A stretch of 64,000 bases of DNA, from positions 64,001-128,000 of the forward strand of contig NZ_JAGHQT010000003.1 of assembly GCF_017744155.1 (NCBI RefSeq), read 5' to 3'. The translations under genes were made by a program, and so were the position numbers. This DNA is from Endozoicomonas sp. G2_1 (GTDB lineage Bacteria > Pseudomonadota > Gammaproteobacteria > Enterobacterales > Alteromonadaceae). Positions 39,630 through 49,258 of the stretch are shown one piece after another; positions within the stretch are counted from its first letter, which is position 1; every line of letters starts with the position of its first letter. The notes beneath the pieces are model-generated. The model did no database searches and was not told the origin of the DNA. It was given only the letters and a program-made list of their open reading frames with translations.

Positions 39630-39955
39630 GTTACCCTATGAAAAAACTGCTGACTAAGCGCAACAAACTAAAGCTATCATCTTACCTAAAAGCCGCGAGA
39701 CGCAACGATTTATCTTTGGCTTTTTGGTTAACATTGAAAAAGCAGTTGTCAGAGTATAAAGCAGTTGAAAGAAAGTCGCGTCATGGTACAAAACTGTGTT
39801 GGCAAAACTTTGAATGGGATAGTGAAAAACAGACGATGACTGTCCCTGTTCATTCACGTAAAACGAACGAAATCCTCTCATATCGATTCTTTCTTGAGAA
39901 ATCGATGTTACCTACAGACAAACATTATTTATGGCCTGAAAAAGGTCACAATTAA
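39626..39955 (+). CDS. Small basic protein, 109 aa, coupled to preceding gene
   Basis: Overlaps the 94-aa gene by four bases. The N-terminal half is strongly basic and helical (KKLLTKRNKLKLSSYLKAAR); the C-terminal half has Trp/Phe-rich strands. No family recognised. The overlapping pair could be a two-component module, such as a toxin and its partner, but nothing in the sequence shows this. Confidence 0.55.
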   Translation: MSYPMKKLLTKRNKLKLSSYLKAARRNDLSLAFWLTLKKQLSEYKAVERKSRHGTKLCWQNFEWDSEKQTMTVPVHSRKTNEILSYRFFLEKSMLPTDKHYLWPEKGHN

Positions 39956-40101
39956 TTCCAACGTTTCTGAAACATACCCTTGGTAAAGCAGTTTGTTAAA
40001 CACTTGACAATATTTTATAACGGTATGATTTACCGCCGACGAATGGATAGATAATACTACCCTCGCCATTCTTTTACTGATTTTATCGGAATGGTCGCTG
40101 A

Positions 40102-40173
40102 AATAGATCGGAACAGGTGCTAAGTAGTTTTGTAATTGATGCCGAAAGTGAGTGGAATTTGCATCCATTGTAG
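40102..40173 (+). pseudogene. C-terminal gene remnant related to 53800-53898
   Basis: A short stop-bounded frame encodes SEQVLSSFVIDAESEWNLHP and a stop. A second fragment near 53.86 kb encodes MEQMLESFVIDAKSAWN and a stop. The two are clearly related at the protein level and both lack the rest of the gene. Confidence 0.4.
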
Positions 40174-40247
40174 ATAAATCAAAATTTGTTGCCTTGAACT
40201 ATTGAATTTGCTCTAATCTCTGTGCTAATCAAAGGAGATTATTGAGT

Positions 40248-40658
40248 ATGCCAAGACGCATGACGGCAATAAAAAATGGAACCCACCAAGTATTTAAAAA
40301 CATTTCATTTGAAAGCATGGTGATTAGCTGGCTGATGCAAGACGGTTGGCAGGTATTTACACCTATTATCGACAACGGTCACCAAACTGACATTCTCATT
40401 TCTGATGGGCCTAACTTTCATCGTATCCAAGTCAAAACGGTAGAGGCCAGTGGAGAGCAACACATTGTCGAAAATTGCTGGCAAGACAGTCATATAAACG
40501 TTGTCGTTTATTTTGCTAGAAATTCTAACTGGGGCTTTATAGCACCTGCTTTTGATGACAATACTAGACCTTTAAACCACTGCGGTCACATCAAGTTCGA
40601 ACAAACCAAAAAAGACTTTTTAAAATCGTTTCACAATTTAAATATTGAACCTATCTGA
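40248..40658 (+). CDS. PD-(D/E)XK nuclease-like protein
   Basis: 136 aa from ATG 40248 (AAAGGAG ten bases upstream; TTG 40242 is less likely). The fold signature is visible: Glu22 in ISFESMVISWLM, a GWQVFTP strand, Asp48 in HQTDILI and the Q61-x-K63 pair in HRIQVKT. This matches small PD-(D/E)XK proteins related to group I intron-associated endonucleases. It lies 53 bases upstream of a KAP-type NTPase gene on the same strand, so the two may act together, possibly in defence; that link is inference. Confidence 0.75.
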   Translation: MPRRMTAIKNGTHQVFKNISFESMVISWLMQDGWQVFTPIIDNGHQTDILISDGPNFHRIQVKTVEASGEQHIVENCWQDSHINVVVYFARNSNWGFIAPAFDDNTRPLNHCGHIKFEQTKKDFLKSFHNLNIEPI

Positions 40659-40711
40659 TTGAGTGACAACGTTTTTCGTTACGAAACTAAAGACTATTAG
40701 AGCAAAACACT

Positions 40712-43700
40712 ATGTCTGACTATAAATTCTTACTAGAAAAGCCCTCAAATGAAGATTTATTTAATGGCGGCAGTCACAGCCGTATTGCTCAATCTGTGTA
40801 TCAAACGCTAAAAGACGACAATAACATTAATGTAATTGGCGTTGAAGGTGAACTAGGCTCTGGTAAAAGTACAATTATAGAGTTTGTAAAAAATCAAAGT
40901 ATTAATCAAGAATATGACTTTATAGAGTTTGATGTGGAACGATTTCAACATGGAGCAACAAAAAAGGCGTTGATTGAGACACTTTACCACAACATTAAAA
41001 AAGTATTACCGACACCTGACAGCAAAGACCGCGTCAAAAAAGCAAAAGATATGGCTTTAGGTAACTATTTTGAGTATACATCGCAAGTCAAAAGCTCAAT
41101 CAGTATGTGGGTCATTGTTTTTGCATTATCGTTATTGGTGGCATCTAAAGTCTTTATAGAAGCCTCCGTAGGTTTGGGGAATACGATAAAAATACTGTTT
41201 AATTTAATTTTTGGTGACTTGACTGTAAGCGAATTAACCGTTGAACCATTCGTTATTTTTTCATTTGCTGTCGTTCTATTCCCCGCTTACATCATTTATT
41301 GCTCTAGTAAAGAAAAAAAGCTGTTTGGGTACTTTAGTCGACCGCCAACAGTTGGTGAGCTGTTCAAACGCAATAGTCGAGACAAAATAAGCGAGACAAC
41401 TGAAATTACCAAAGAAGTTGGCTCTTATGAACTTCAAGAAGCGCTTCAGGTGTTTGTTGACGAGCTTCCCGACGATAGCCGATTCATATTAGTCATTGAT
41501 AACCTAGATAGAGTTACTTCAGAGAAGTTACGTGAAGTATGGAGCGATATTGAAGTTTTTACATCAATAGCCCAAAACAAAATCCAGCTTATTTTGCCTT
41601 ATTCAAACACACATATTGCATCAGCATTATCCGAAAAAGGCGAACATTCCGATGCAAATGAAGGAAAAGAATTTATCTCTAAACGCGTCCCTGTAACGTT
41701 TAGAGTCTCACCTATAACTAGCGCTGATTGGAAAAATCAATGCGAGACAATGATAGCTCAATCGATTCAGAATATAGACCGAAATGAGCTACCAATCATT
41801 ATTAAATTGATTGATTTATGGTCTGAGTTTATGACCAAACAAATCACGCCTCGCTATTTAAAGAAACTGATTAACTCTGTCGTAAGTATTAAAATTACAG
41901 ATAATGAAAACGTCAGTGTTACTAGCGCTTTCTTTTATCAGCTGGTGATTCAGTTTTGCGAAATACCGCTCGAAAAGGTTCTAAGTAAAAATATAGACCA
42001 TACCTTTGATGCCGATAACACGGAGACTTTAGCTGCAAAGTTAGATGCCAAACTTAAGAAAAGCTTTCCATTGATTCAACAGCAATTAAGCTTTGAGCAA
42101 TGGTCAAAAGAGCTCGCCGCTATTCATTACCAAACATCCTTTGAAATTGCCGAAAGTGAGTTACTTGGCGAACCATTGAGAAGAGCTCTACACAATGGTG
42201 ACTCAGCGCCATTTATTGAAAAACAAAACATCTATGGTTATGAAGAAACACTAAGAAGCTTATTAGCTGAAGAATCCACAGAAGATATTGTCGGTGTCAT
42301 GGCTCACATGGCTGATGAAGCGAAAACTCAAGAAAGTGTTGGGCGTTGGTTTGATAAATGGTTACCTGTTATCGATGGGTTCATCGGGCAAGATGATAAC
42401 AACATTAAAGACATCAATAGCTGGATTGACAATCACGCTACATTAAAAAACGCCAATATTAGTGTTAACTCTAGTCGTTTGAAAAAAGAGTTCTCTATGC
42501 TAGATCTCACCTCAAACCAATATGCAAGGCAAAACGAGCCTCTAGAAAACCTCAAAAGCTTGCATGGCCTTAGTAAGTTACTATGTTTTACGCCCAAACT
42601 TTTTACCCAACTGAGTGCCGAATTATTCATGAAGGAACTTTGGCCCCATCGTAACACCTTTTCTTACTGGGAAATCGACAAGATAACGCTTACTCAAGAG
42701 TTCGTAACAGAGCTATATGACAACGCTGCTACGACCAAATACATAAACGACGATTTGCTTGCACATGTTGCTAGTAACTATAAAGTTGGTTGGCCTAAAG
42801 GAAACAAAGTTTTAGATAGGGTATTTAACACCTGGGGTGACTCAAGCACAATTAATAACAACCCATTGTCAGTTGAACAATGCATTTACTATTCCAGTTG
42901 GTACTCAGACTATAACGATCATCATTTTATGTCTCAATATTCAAATATTGAAGATAGTAATGCTCGACAAAAATGGCTAGCCTTGTCCATAGCACATATT
43001 ATTTATCATCAATATTATTCTGATATTTCTCAATTTGAAGCGTATCTGAACGAGTCAGAAGACTTTAGTCGTTATTTGACTAATTATCTTACTATCAGCT
43101 GTGATTTTGACAGAATTCTTGAAGCTCTTAGCGACGACCAAATCAATAAATATTTAAAAGACTCTGTGAAAGAGTTAGTCCGAACCAAACGAGTTAACAA
43201 GCAACAAGTTAGTAATACCATCTCTCACATGGATGAGTTAGTAAAAACAGGGCTGTCTAAGACTGAGATAATAGTATGGCTTAGTAGCTTCAGTAAGTAT
43301 CAAGAATCACTTCAACTAGGCTCGCTACAAAACACTAACAGCAATTTTGTAGAAGCGGTTTTTGATATCGAAGAAAACACAGCTATTAGAGAGAAGTATT
43401 TAAATCTTTTGTCCTCGGAATCAGCTAATGCAAAATGGTGGCTAACACAAATTCAGTCTCCAAATAACAATATTCGTTATATATTTGAGAATTGGTTTGA
43501 GAGCAAACATAAAAAATTTGTTTCGTGCTCAAACTTAGTGTCGGCTATTAGGAGCTTTGTTAAAGATACAGAGCCGCGAGAACTCGCTTTATTTAATGAT
43601 AAAACGTGGCTTGTCACGTTGTTTAAATCGATACCAAACAAGTCTCAAGACGCACTTTCAAGGCTTCTCAGTAAAGAGTTGAATCAAAAGAAAACACCCA

Positions 43701-44005
43701 TCGAGACTCAGGCTGCAATACTATCAATTTTCGGTGAATTTGTTCATCTAACAGTTTCCAATGATACCGATGAACAAGTACAAGCATTGACGTTATTTGA
43801 GCATTTTGACGAAAATCTTTCAGATGATAATGCTAGCTGGTTTGACATACAGCACTATCAATTCGAACACTGGAGCGAAGCGCTTTTAACTAGCTTTGTT
43901 GAGAAGTTGAAGTTTTATGAAGCCCAAGGATATAGCTTTCATAATATTAATACAGACCAATCAATTAGTAATTTAAAAAACGTAAAGCTTGATAGTGCTG
44001 ATTAG
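40712..44005 (+). CDS. KAP-type P-loop NTPase with transmembrane helices, 1097 aa
   Basis: Walker A is GELGSGKST at residues 46-54 and Walker B is about 260-270 (RFILVIDNLDRV), with two membrane helices between them (about 130-150 and 180-198). This arrangement, with membrane helices inserted in the P-loop domain, is typical of KAP NTPases. The remaining 700 residues are helical, Asn/Ser-rich and not recognised; they may sense a ligand or bind partners. The upstream neighbour is a PD-(D/E)XK protein. KAP-type NTPases have been connected with phage exclusion, but the role here is not shown. A terminator follows directly. Confidence 0.85.
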   Translation: MSDYKFLLEKPSNEDLFNGGSHSRIAQSVYQTLKDDNNINVIGVEGELGSGKSTIIEFVKNQSINQEYDFIEFDVERFQHGATKKALIETLYHNIKKVLPTPDSKDRVKKAKDMALGNYFEYTSQVKSSISMWVIVFALSLLVASKVFIEASVGLGNTIKILFNLIFGDLTVSELTVEPFVIFSFAVVLFPAYIIYCSSKEKKLFGYFSRPPTVGELFKRNSRDKISETTEITKEVGSYELQEALQVFVDELPDDSRFILVIDNLDRVTSEKLREVWSDIEVFTSIAQNKIQLILPYSNTHIASALSEKGEHSDANEGKEFISKRVPVTFRVSPITSADWKNQCETMIAQSIQNIDRNELPIIIKLIDLWSEFMTKQITPRYLKKLINSVVSIKITDNENVSVTSAFFYQLVIQFCEIPLEKVLSKNIDHTFDADNTETLAAKLDAKLKKSFPLIQQQLSFEQWSKELAAIHYQTSFEIAESELLGEPLRRALHNGDSAPFIEKQNIYGYEETLRSLLAEESTEDIVGVMAHMADEAKTQESVGRWFDKWLPVIDGFIGQDDNNIKDINSWIDNHATLKNANISVNSSRLKKEFSMLDLTSNQYARQNEPLENLKSLHGLSKLLCFTPKLFTQLSAELFMKELWPHRNTFSYWEIDKITLTQEFVTELYDNAATTKYINDDLLAHVASNYKVGWPKGNKVLDRVFNTWGDSSTINNNPLSVEQCIYYSSWYSDYNDHHFMSQYSNIEDSNARQKWLALSIAHIIYHQYYSDISQFEAYLNESEDFSRYLTNYLTISCDFDRILEALSDDQINKYLKDSVKELVRTKRVNKQQVSNTISHMDELVKTGLSKTEIIVWLSSFSKYQESLQLGSLQNTNSNFVEAVFDIEENTAIREKYLNLLSSESANAKWWLTQIQSPNNNIRYIFENWFESKHKKFVSCSNLVSAIRSFVKDTEPRELALFNDKTWLVTLFKSIPNKSQDALSRLLSKELNQKKTPIETQAAILSIFGEFVHLTVSNDTDEQVQALTLFEHFDENLSDDNASWFDIQHYQFEHWSEALLTSFVEKLKFYEAQGYSFHNINTDQSISNLKNVKLDSAD

Positions 44006-44014
44006 TAGAGGTTG

Positions 44015-44047
44015 ACGGTAGGTCAATTAAAGGGGGCTACCGTTTTT
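44015..44047 (+). terminator. Rho-independent terminator after the KAP NTPase gene
   Basis: Seven-base stem ACGGTAG / CTACCGT followed by a run of T, starting ten bases after the stop codon. Confidence 0.75.
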
Positions 44048-44056
44048 CATAACACC

Positions 44057-44147
44057 ATGTGTGATTATCATGACACAAAGTATCTTAATGATTGAGTTTT
44101 TTCTCAATCATTCTCTCTGCTAACTTGCGAATATCTTTAGAGAGTAA
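44057..44147. repeat. 91-bp direct repeat, copy 1
   Basis: Matches 52562-52652 with about three differences in 91 bases. In copy 2 the repeat is the 3' end of a 70-aa membrane-protein gene on the minus strand; here only that 3' end is left, so copy 1 is a gene-end remnant. It includes the stem-loop TGATTGAG / CTCAATCA, which could work as a terminator. The remaining 200 bases before the next gene hold nothing recognisable. Confidence 0.85.
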
Positions 44148-44353
44148 TGTCATTTACAAAAATAAACAAGAATACACATAATTATTATGTAATGACATTG
44201 GTGTAGTGTAACAAGGTGTTTATGCCTCTATAACTGGTAGTTTTTTTGCATATCAACAAAAGACTTTGATAAGCTAGTTACATAGAAAGAAATACCTATA
44301 TTAATTACTTTTTCTTCTATAGCTTTTATTAAATAAAGACACAGGACGTGCCA

Positions 44354-45154
44354 ATGAAAAAAATAATTTTTCTACTATCTTTAATATCCTTTCAGTCACT
44401 CGCGACAACTATTTTATCCATTAATACTGAGTTTATGTGGGATTCAGAAGAACCTCATGAAGGCAGAGCGGCTTTCGGAGCTGTTGGAAACCCACCTTCC
44501 GCAAAATACGTTGAACTTGAAGCTTACGCTGTAGCAGAAGTAATCAAAAGACACCAAGCAGATATTGTAGGGTTAGTAGAGATTGAAGGCCAAAACGTTG
44601 CAGAGAAAATATTAAAATATTTACCTGATGAATATCAGTTGGTATTTAAAAAAGGGCGAGACCACGCAACAGGACAAGATGTGGCAATTATTACTCGATA
44701 TAAAGTAAATAGCACACTTAATAATTTTGCAGAAATTGAAGGCCAGTACCAAAACGTCAAAAAGACCCCCTCTAAAGCATTAGGAGTAAGCCTTAAAAAT
44801 GGTACTAAAGAATACTACGTTGTTGTGGCACACTTGCTATCAAAACGTGGAAACAATGACAAGAAGCGAGCCGCCCAAGCTAACGCTATTGCCACACTAA
44901 TACAAAGCCAAACAGGTCATAAAATTGTGATAGGTGATTTAAACGATGTTCACTCGTCAAACACTCTTAAAGAATTATATAAAGTTGGCTTAAATATTAT
45001 TGATAAGGATGAATACAGTTACATATACAATGATGAAAAACAGTTAATAGACCATATCCTAGTATCTGATTCACTACTCAATGGCGCTACATTTAGCTCC
45101 TTCGATCTTGGTCCTATTAGCGACCATCGAGGTGTAATGGCTACTGTGGATTAA
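44354..45154 (+). CDS. Secreted endonuclease/exonuclease/phosphatase (EEP) family protein
   Basis: 266 aa from ATG 44354 (GTG 44348 in frame). The N-terminus MKKIIFLLSLISFQSLA is a signal peptide, so the protein is exported. EEP motifs are in order: catalytic Glu in VGLVEIEG, the GRDHATGQDVAIITR strand, VVVAHLL, GDLNDVHSS and the final SDHRG. The family cleaves phosphodiester bonds in nucleic acids or lipids; with a signal peptide, an extracellular DNase-like role is most likely. Confidence 0.88.
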   Translation: MKKIIFLLSLISFQSLATTILSINTEFMWDSEEPHEGRAAFGAVGNPPSAKYVELEAYAVAEVIKRHQADIVGLVEIEGQNVAEKILKYLPDEYQLVFKKGRDHATGQDVAIITRYKVNSTLNNFAEIEGQYQNVKKTPSKALGVSLKNGTKEYYVVVAHLLSKRGNNDKKRAAQANAIATLIQSQTGHKIVIGDLNDVHSSNTLKELYKVGLNIIDKDEYSYIYNDEKQLIDHILVSDSLLNGATFSSFDLGPISDHRGVMATVD

Positions 45155-45191
45155 GTACACTTGAAAATATTGTGAGTAAAGAGGAAATTAC

Positions 45192-46229
45192 ATGCCCAAA
45201 ACACCTGATGAACAACTGTTAAATTTGAAAACCCCTGAATATCGTAAAGCATACTCAGATAGAACTGCTTGGTTAATGGCTTGTATAAGTGAGCTGGTTT
45301 ATATTCGTTTTGAGCCGTTGATTAAAGGAGGTTTTGACGAAAAGCGAATTATTGAACGCCTTGATGAAATGCTTAAAAATCCCAAAACTGAAAAAATGCT
45401 AAAGGCTTTAAGACACGTTTGCTACGATCATGAGGAAAACCTGCAAAACCTTATATCAGAGCTATCTGCGTTAAAGTTTGAAATTAGGGAAACTTTTGAT
45501 AGTAAAGGTACGCAAGCAATGCTCGTGTCTAATGGGAGTATGCTTGTTTTAGCTTTTCGAGGCACTGAACCAGATCGAGTTAAAGACATCAAGTCTGATT
45601 TAGATGGCGTGCAAGAAGATTGTAGTACTTCAGGAAGTATTCATAGAGGCTTCTCAAATGCTTATGAAGTGATTAGCAGTAGAGTCGTCAAAGAACTTTC
45701 AAAACCAGAATATAGCAGCCTTCCTTTGTATATTACAGGTCATAGTTTGGGCGGTGCAATTGCTACGGTCGCTACCAAACGGTTAAAACATCAAGGTGGG
45801 CATGCTGCAACGTATACATTTGGTGCTCCTAGGGTAGGAAATGAAGATTGGGTGGCTACAATAAAGACACCTGTCTACCGTATTGTAAATTCGGCAGATA
45901 TTGTACCTATGCTTCCCCCAAGTGGGATGACTATTGATACTATCGGGTGGCTAACAAAGCTAATACCAGTCTACGGTGATGGCATCAGTAAGTGGTTATT
46001 AGATAACTTTTCAGGGTACATGCATGGCGGTAATATGCGCTTTTTAAGTAATTGTAAGACTGGAAAGTTTAGCGATGTAAAGCTTCTATATTCTGTTCAT
46101 TTTTGGAGAAGAGTTAGAGCTTTAGCTCATCGATTATCTCCTTTATCGAAGCTAGCCTCTGATCATTCTATGTCAATATACAGAAGGAAGTTGAATGTAA
46201 TTGCTAGACGTCGAAACAATATAGACTAA
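45192..46229 (+). CDS. Class 3 lipase family protein
   Basis: 345 aa, ATG with AAAGAGGAAA upstream, 37 bases after the EEP gene. The lipase class 3 core is visible: oxyanion segment LVLAFRGTEPD, GSIHRGFSNAYE, nucleophile Ser185 in TGHSLGGAIA, FGAPRVGN, Asp in VNSADIVPMLPP and a C-terminal His in YMHGGN. There is no signal peptide. The N-terminal 100 residues are helical, and the C-terminus is basic. Substrate unknown. Confidence 0.9.
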   Translation: MPKTPDEQLLNLKTPEYRKAYSDRTAWLMACISELVYIRFEPLIKGGFDEKRIIERLDEMLKNPKTEKMLKALRHVCYDHEENLQNLISELSALKFEIRETFDSKGTQAMLVSNGSMLVLAFRGTEPDRVKDIKSDLDGVQEDCSTSGSIHRGFSNAYEVISSRVVKELSKPEYSSLPLYITGHSLGGAIATVATKRLKHQGGHAATYTFGAPRVGNEDWVATIKTPVYRIVNSADIVPMLPPSGMTIDTIGWLTKLIPVYGDGISKWLLDNFSGYMHGGNMRFLSNCKTGKFSDVKLLYSVHFWRRVRALAHRLSPLSKLASDHSMSIYRRKLNVIARRRNNID

Positions 46230-46244
46230 GCGATACATCTAAGT

Positions 46245-46379
46245 ATGGCTATCAGTAATACACTGCACTTAGAAATTAATGCTGGATGGGATTTTATACT
46301 TAGCTGTTTAAAGCGGTTAAAGCAACAGCTACTGAATTATAACCTTCCATTCAGCGTTGGGGTATCTATTCACATATGA
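46245..46379 (+). CDS. Short ORF of 44 aa, overlapping the next
   Basis: ATG 46245 to TGA 46379, with AAG-rich upstream bases but no strong ribosome site. The product has an amphipathic middle (FILSCLKRLKQQLLNYNLP). Its stop overlaps the start of a 59-aa basic ORF (ATGA), which argues for real translational coupling. It may also be a remnant. Confidence 0.35.
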   Translation: MAISNTLHLEINAGWDFILSCLKRLKQQLLNYNLPFSVGVSIHI

Positions 46380-46555
46380 AAAAAATAGCAGCATCCAATA
46401 AGCTCCTATTCAAGAAAAAAGCTAAGTATAGCCTTCATAGGCGTCGAATATTGGAGGAGAGACATAGAAAGCGTGTACCCAGAACTTATCTTGAAATAAT
46501 GAATAAAGTCGTCGCACTGTTGAAAAACTATAGGTGCTGGACATTTCATTTATAA
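46376..46555 (+). CDS. Short basic ORF of 59 aa
   Basis: Overlaps the preceding 44-aa ORF by four bases. The product is very basic (KKKAKYSLHRRRILEERHRK) and could bind nucleic acid. No family recognised. The 350 bases that follow, up to the 757-aa gene, contain AT-rich DNA with no other gene visible. Confidence 0.4.
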   Translation: MKKIAASNKLLFKKKAKYSLHRRRILEERHRKRVPRTYLEIMNKVVALLKNYRCWTFHL

Positions 46556-46912
46556 ATTCCTCATTGGCATAATAACCATGTTTTAAATATGTTTAGTACC
46601 CCACCTAATATGTACTACAGCCTCTTTGCCCATTAGAAATCAGACGATAACATTAACATCCTACCATAACACCATGTAACACATTCTTTGAAAAGTGAAC
46701 TATGATATTTAGTTCACGGTGATATAAAATCTTGTTGGCTCAGCTAAATTAAATAGCGTAGCTTTACAGAATTATATTAATTACTACTTTTTACTATTTG
46801 GAAAGATGAAAAGTAGGTAATAAAAACTTAATAAGGGCAAGCCAAAATACAATTGAACTAAGCATTTTAAAGCCAGTAGGAAGTCGGCTTTTTTACAACA
46901 AGGAGAATGAAA

Positions 46913-49186
46913 ATGCCTAAGCAACTTAATGCAGAACAGCTTTTAGAAGATATTAAAGAGTTGGCTGTATTCAATAAAAGCATCGCAGATTATCCACATA
47001 CCTCGCCAATGTCACTGGATTTAGGGGATGATGATAACAACTTATGGGAATATGAAGATAAAGCCTCGTTTAACTTAACCGGTTTACTTTCATTCCATGT
47101 ACTTAATTCTGTAGACGATTTAAAAAATGATCCTATCGTCCAGCAGCATAATTCAACGCCATCGGATGGAGTACTATCAAAACCCATAACATTTGATGCA
47201 AATCAGCCACATTGCCTCTACAAATTTATCGCAGAAGGCCAAGCGAAAGGGTCCTCGACTTATGACAAGTTAGGCTTTAACTTTGATATTGCAGCTGGCT
47301 TTTCGTTAGGTGCCTACCGTTCTCACCCTAATGATTTTACTTTACTTGATGCAGTCAAAAACGACTTGGGTTCATTTCCTGTCATTTTCTCATTTGATGA
47401 TATTAAGGAGCTAACAACAGGCAGTGCTTTAGATTTAGATGTATCGGGTGAATTTGAAGTTGGAGCCGAGTTTTCTTGGTCAGATTTGCTGAAAGACTCT
47501 CTAAGAGTGTTAAGCGACATTGTTGATGACGATGCACTAAACATCACCGTAAAAGCTGCGGCATCTGTCGGTCTCTCTCTTAAAGTTGCGGGAGGCTTTA
47601 AAGTTGTATTTGCCAAACCTACTGAAGATAACTTTTACATTGGCCTTAAAAAAGGCTCCGCTTACACATTTGGCGCTGATGTGGGCCTTTCTGTCGGTGC
47701 AGAATTTACCGACCCCAGTAAAGTTGAGCAGTTTTTAGGAGAGCACTTAGATCAATTATTCAAACTCCCTAGCGATGCAATAGCAACGGGTGATAGCGTA
47801 ATTAGTCAAATAGAAGAAGAGCTACAAACAGCGGTCTCTTATGATCAATTACCAACTCGACTTCAGCCGAGTGTAGATAAGCTTTTTGACAAATTAGGCT
47901 TAGATACTGCTGAAAAGGAGTTAGCAGAGTTAAAGGAACGCCTAGCAGAAGTTAAGTCTGATTTACAAAAATCGATTAAAGAAGTCGCAACGACCAAAGC
48001 TACCGCCGCTTTTGCATATCAGTATAAACGCGTAAAACAGCATGATGCCTTATTGGAAGGGAAAATACCGGTTGCATCGGTTAATGTGTTGAAACAAATG
48101 CATGCTAGTGCTATCAAAGGAAAGTTTAAGGAAGTTGTTGAACTCTTTGTTAGTAACAATGATTGTGAGCTTACAGCCTTTTTCAATCAAAAGGTTGATA
48201 CCACGAACACCAGTTTCGGTTTCACATTTACAATAGGCGATATAACAGCCTTCGGCAAAGACTTCGAAGAGGTTGAAAAGAAAACCACGTTTAACGTGAA
48301 CAACCATAAAATGATCGCCTTTGATGCCAAACGTGGCTATAAAAAACTTTATGGTAGCCGGCACTCAACGTATTACTTTGATTTTGATGCTGACATGACA
48401 GAGTTTTCGCCAGAGCATTCACCAACGGCTGATCTATTTAATATTGGGTTTTCTACTAGACTGGAAACGAGTGGTGATGACTTTAGCCCTAATAAGGCAA
48501 TAGATTTGGCGCATACCTGGGGCATTATAGATGCAGACAAATTGCCTTCAGCTTTAGCTTCACTCGAAAATGCAATTGCCGGTGCTGAAGATATTTCTTG
48601 TGTATCAACGTGTAATGTCAGTCATGATTATTTTGAACATGTACTATCGTTGTTATGTGACATTGATAACGAGGACTTAGGCTATGCGCTTGGTAGAGCG
48701 CTGTCATATGTAGACAAGCCATATAGGGACAATGCAGACCTGCGAGAAGAAGTGTTTGGTGGAATGTTTGAACACTTACTTAATAAAAAGAAAGACTATC
48801 CATGGAAAATATCTTGGGAAGAGGCTATAGAAGATCTTGATAAAAAGTTGGCAAAATTTGAATACCATAAACATGCCAATAGAAAACAAGGTACTTTCTT
48901 ATACACTGTATACAAACACCCGAAATGGCGTCTGAGGACTAAACAATTTACTGATGGTTTAGCTTCACTTTATAATGCAATCACTCATAAGAAAGGCTAC
49001 GAAGAAATTCAAAAAGCTTACAAAGGGATGAAGCATTTAGGTGGTAATTTATTTTACCTTCGCTTTGTTGGTGCGTTGTTGGCAATTACTAAGAGAAGTG
49101 ATCGAATGGCGGCGCAGGGTATTACAGGCTCTATCACTATTTCGTTTAAAAAAGATGGTGTAAAAATGAAGCACCTAATAGGCTAG
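46913..49186 (+). CDS. Orphan protein of 757 aa, unknown function
   Basis: ATG 46913 is chosen over 46907 because AAGGAG lies seven bases upstream. No signal peptide or membrane helix. The N-terminal part (to about 270) is rich in Gly-Ser-Phe beta-like strands with repeated patterns (VSGEFEVGAEFSWSDL, KAAASVGLSLKVAGGFKVVF, GADVGLSVGAEF); the middle (about 315-370) is a Glu/Lys coiled coil; the C-terminal third is helical and basic. The mixture of a beta-rich head, coiled coil and helical tail is reminiscent of self-assembling or toxin-like proteins, but I do not recognise a family. Confidence 0.75.
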   Translation: MPKQLNAEQLLEDIKELAVFNKSIADYPHTSPMSLDLGDDDNNLWEYEDKASFNLTGLLSFHVLNSVDDLKNDPIVQQHNSTPSDGVLSKPITFDANQPHCLYKFIAEGQAKGSSTYDKLGFNFDIAAGFSLGAYRSHPNDFTLLDAVKNDLGSFPVIFSFDDIKELTTGSALDLDVSGEFEVGAEFSWSDLLKDSLRVLSDIVDDDALNITVKAAASVGLSLKVAGGFKVVFAKPTEDNFYIGLKKGSAYTFGADVGLSVGAEFTDPSKVEQFLGEHLDQLFKLPSDAIATGDSVISQIEEELQTAVSYDQLPTRLQPSVDKLFDKLGLDTAEKELAELKERLAEVKSDLQKSIKEVATTKATAAFAYQYKRVKQHDALLEGKIPVASVNVLKQMHASAIKGKFKEVVELFVSNNDCELTAFFNQKVDTTNTSFGFTFTIGDITAFGKDFEEVEKKTTFNVNNHKMIAFDAKRGYKKLYGSRHSTYYFDFDADMTEFSPEHSPTADLFNIGFSTRLETSGDDFSPNKAIDLAHTWGIIDADKLPSALASLENAIAGAEDISCVSTCNVSHDYFEHVLSLLCDIDNEDLGYALGRALSYVDKPYRDNADLREEVFGGMFEHLLNKKKDYPWKISWEEAIEDLDKKLAKFEYHKHANRKQGTFLYTVYKHPKWRLRTKQFTDGLASLYNAITHKKGYEEIQKAYKGMKHLGGNLFYLRFVGALLAITKRSDRMAAQGITGSITISFKKDGVKMKHLIG

Positions 49187-49258
49187 CACAAGTTATGCAA
49201 GGTGCTACAATCTTTGCTGTACCTTGCAATGTGGTGGTATGAAAGATCAGAAGGAGGC

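Noticed and set aside
40002..40027. TTGACA ... TATGAT promoter-like pair
   Set aside because: The spacer is only about 14 bases and no gene starts at a suitable distance in that short remnant-rich interval.
49198..49232. Inverted repeat GCAAGGT / ACCTTGC after the 757-aa gene
   Set aside because: The loop is long (about 17 bases) and no T-tract follows, so a terminator call would be weak.
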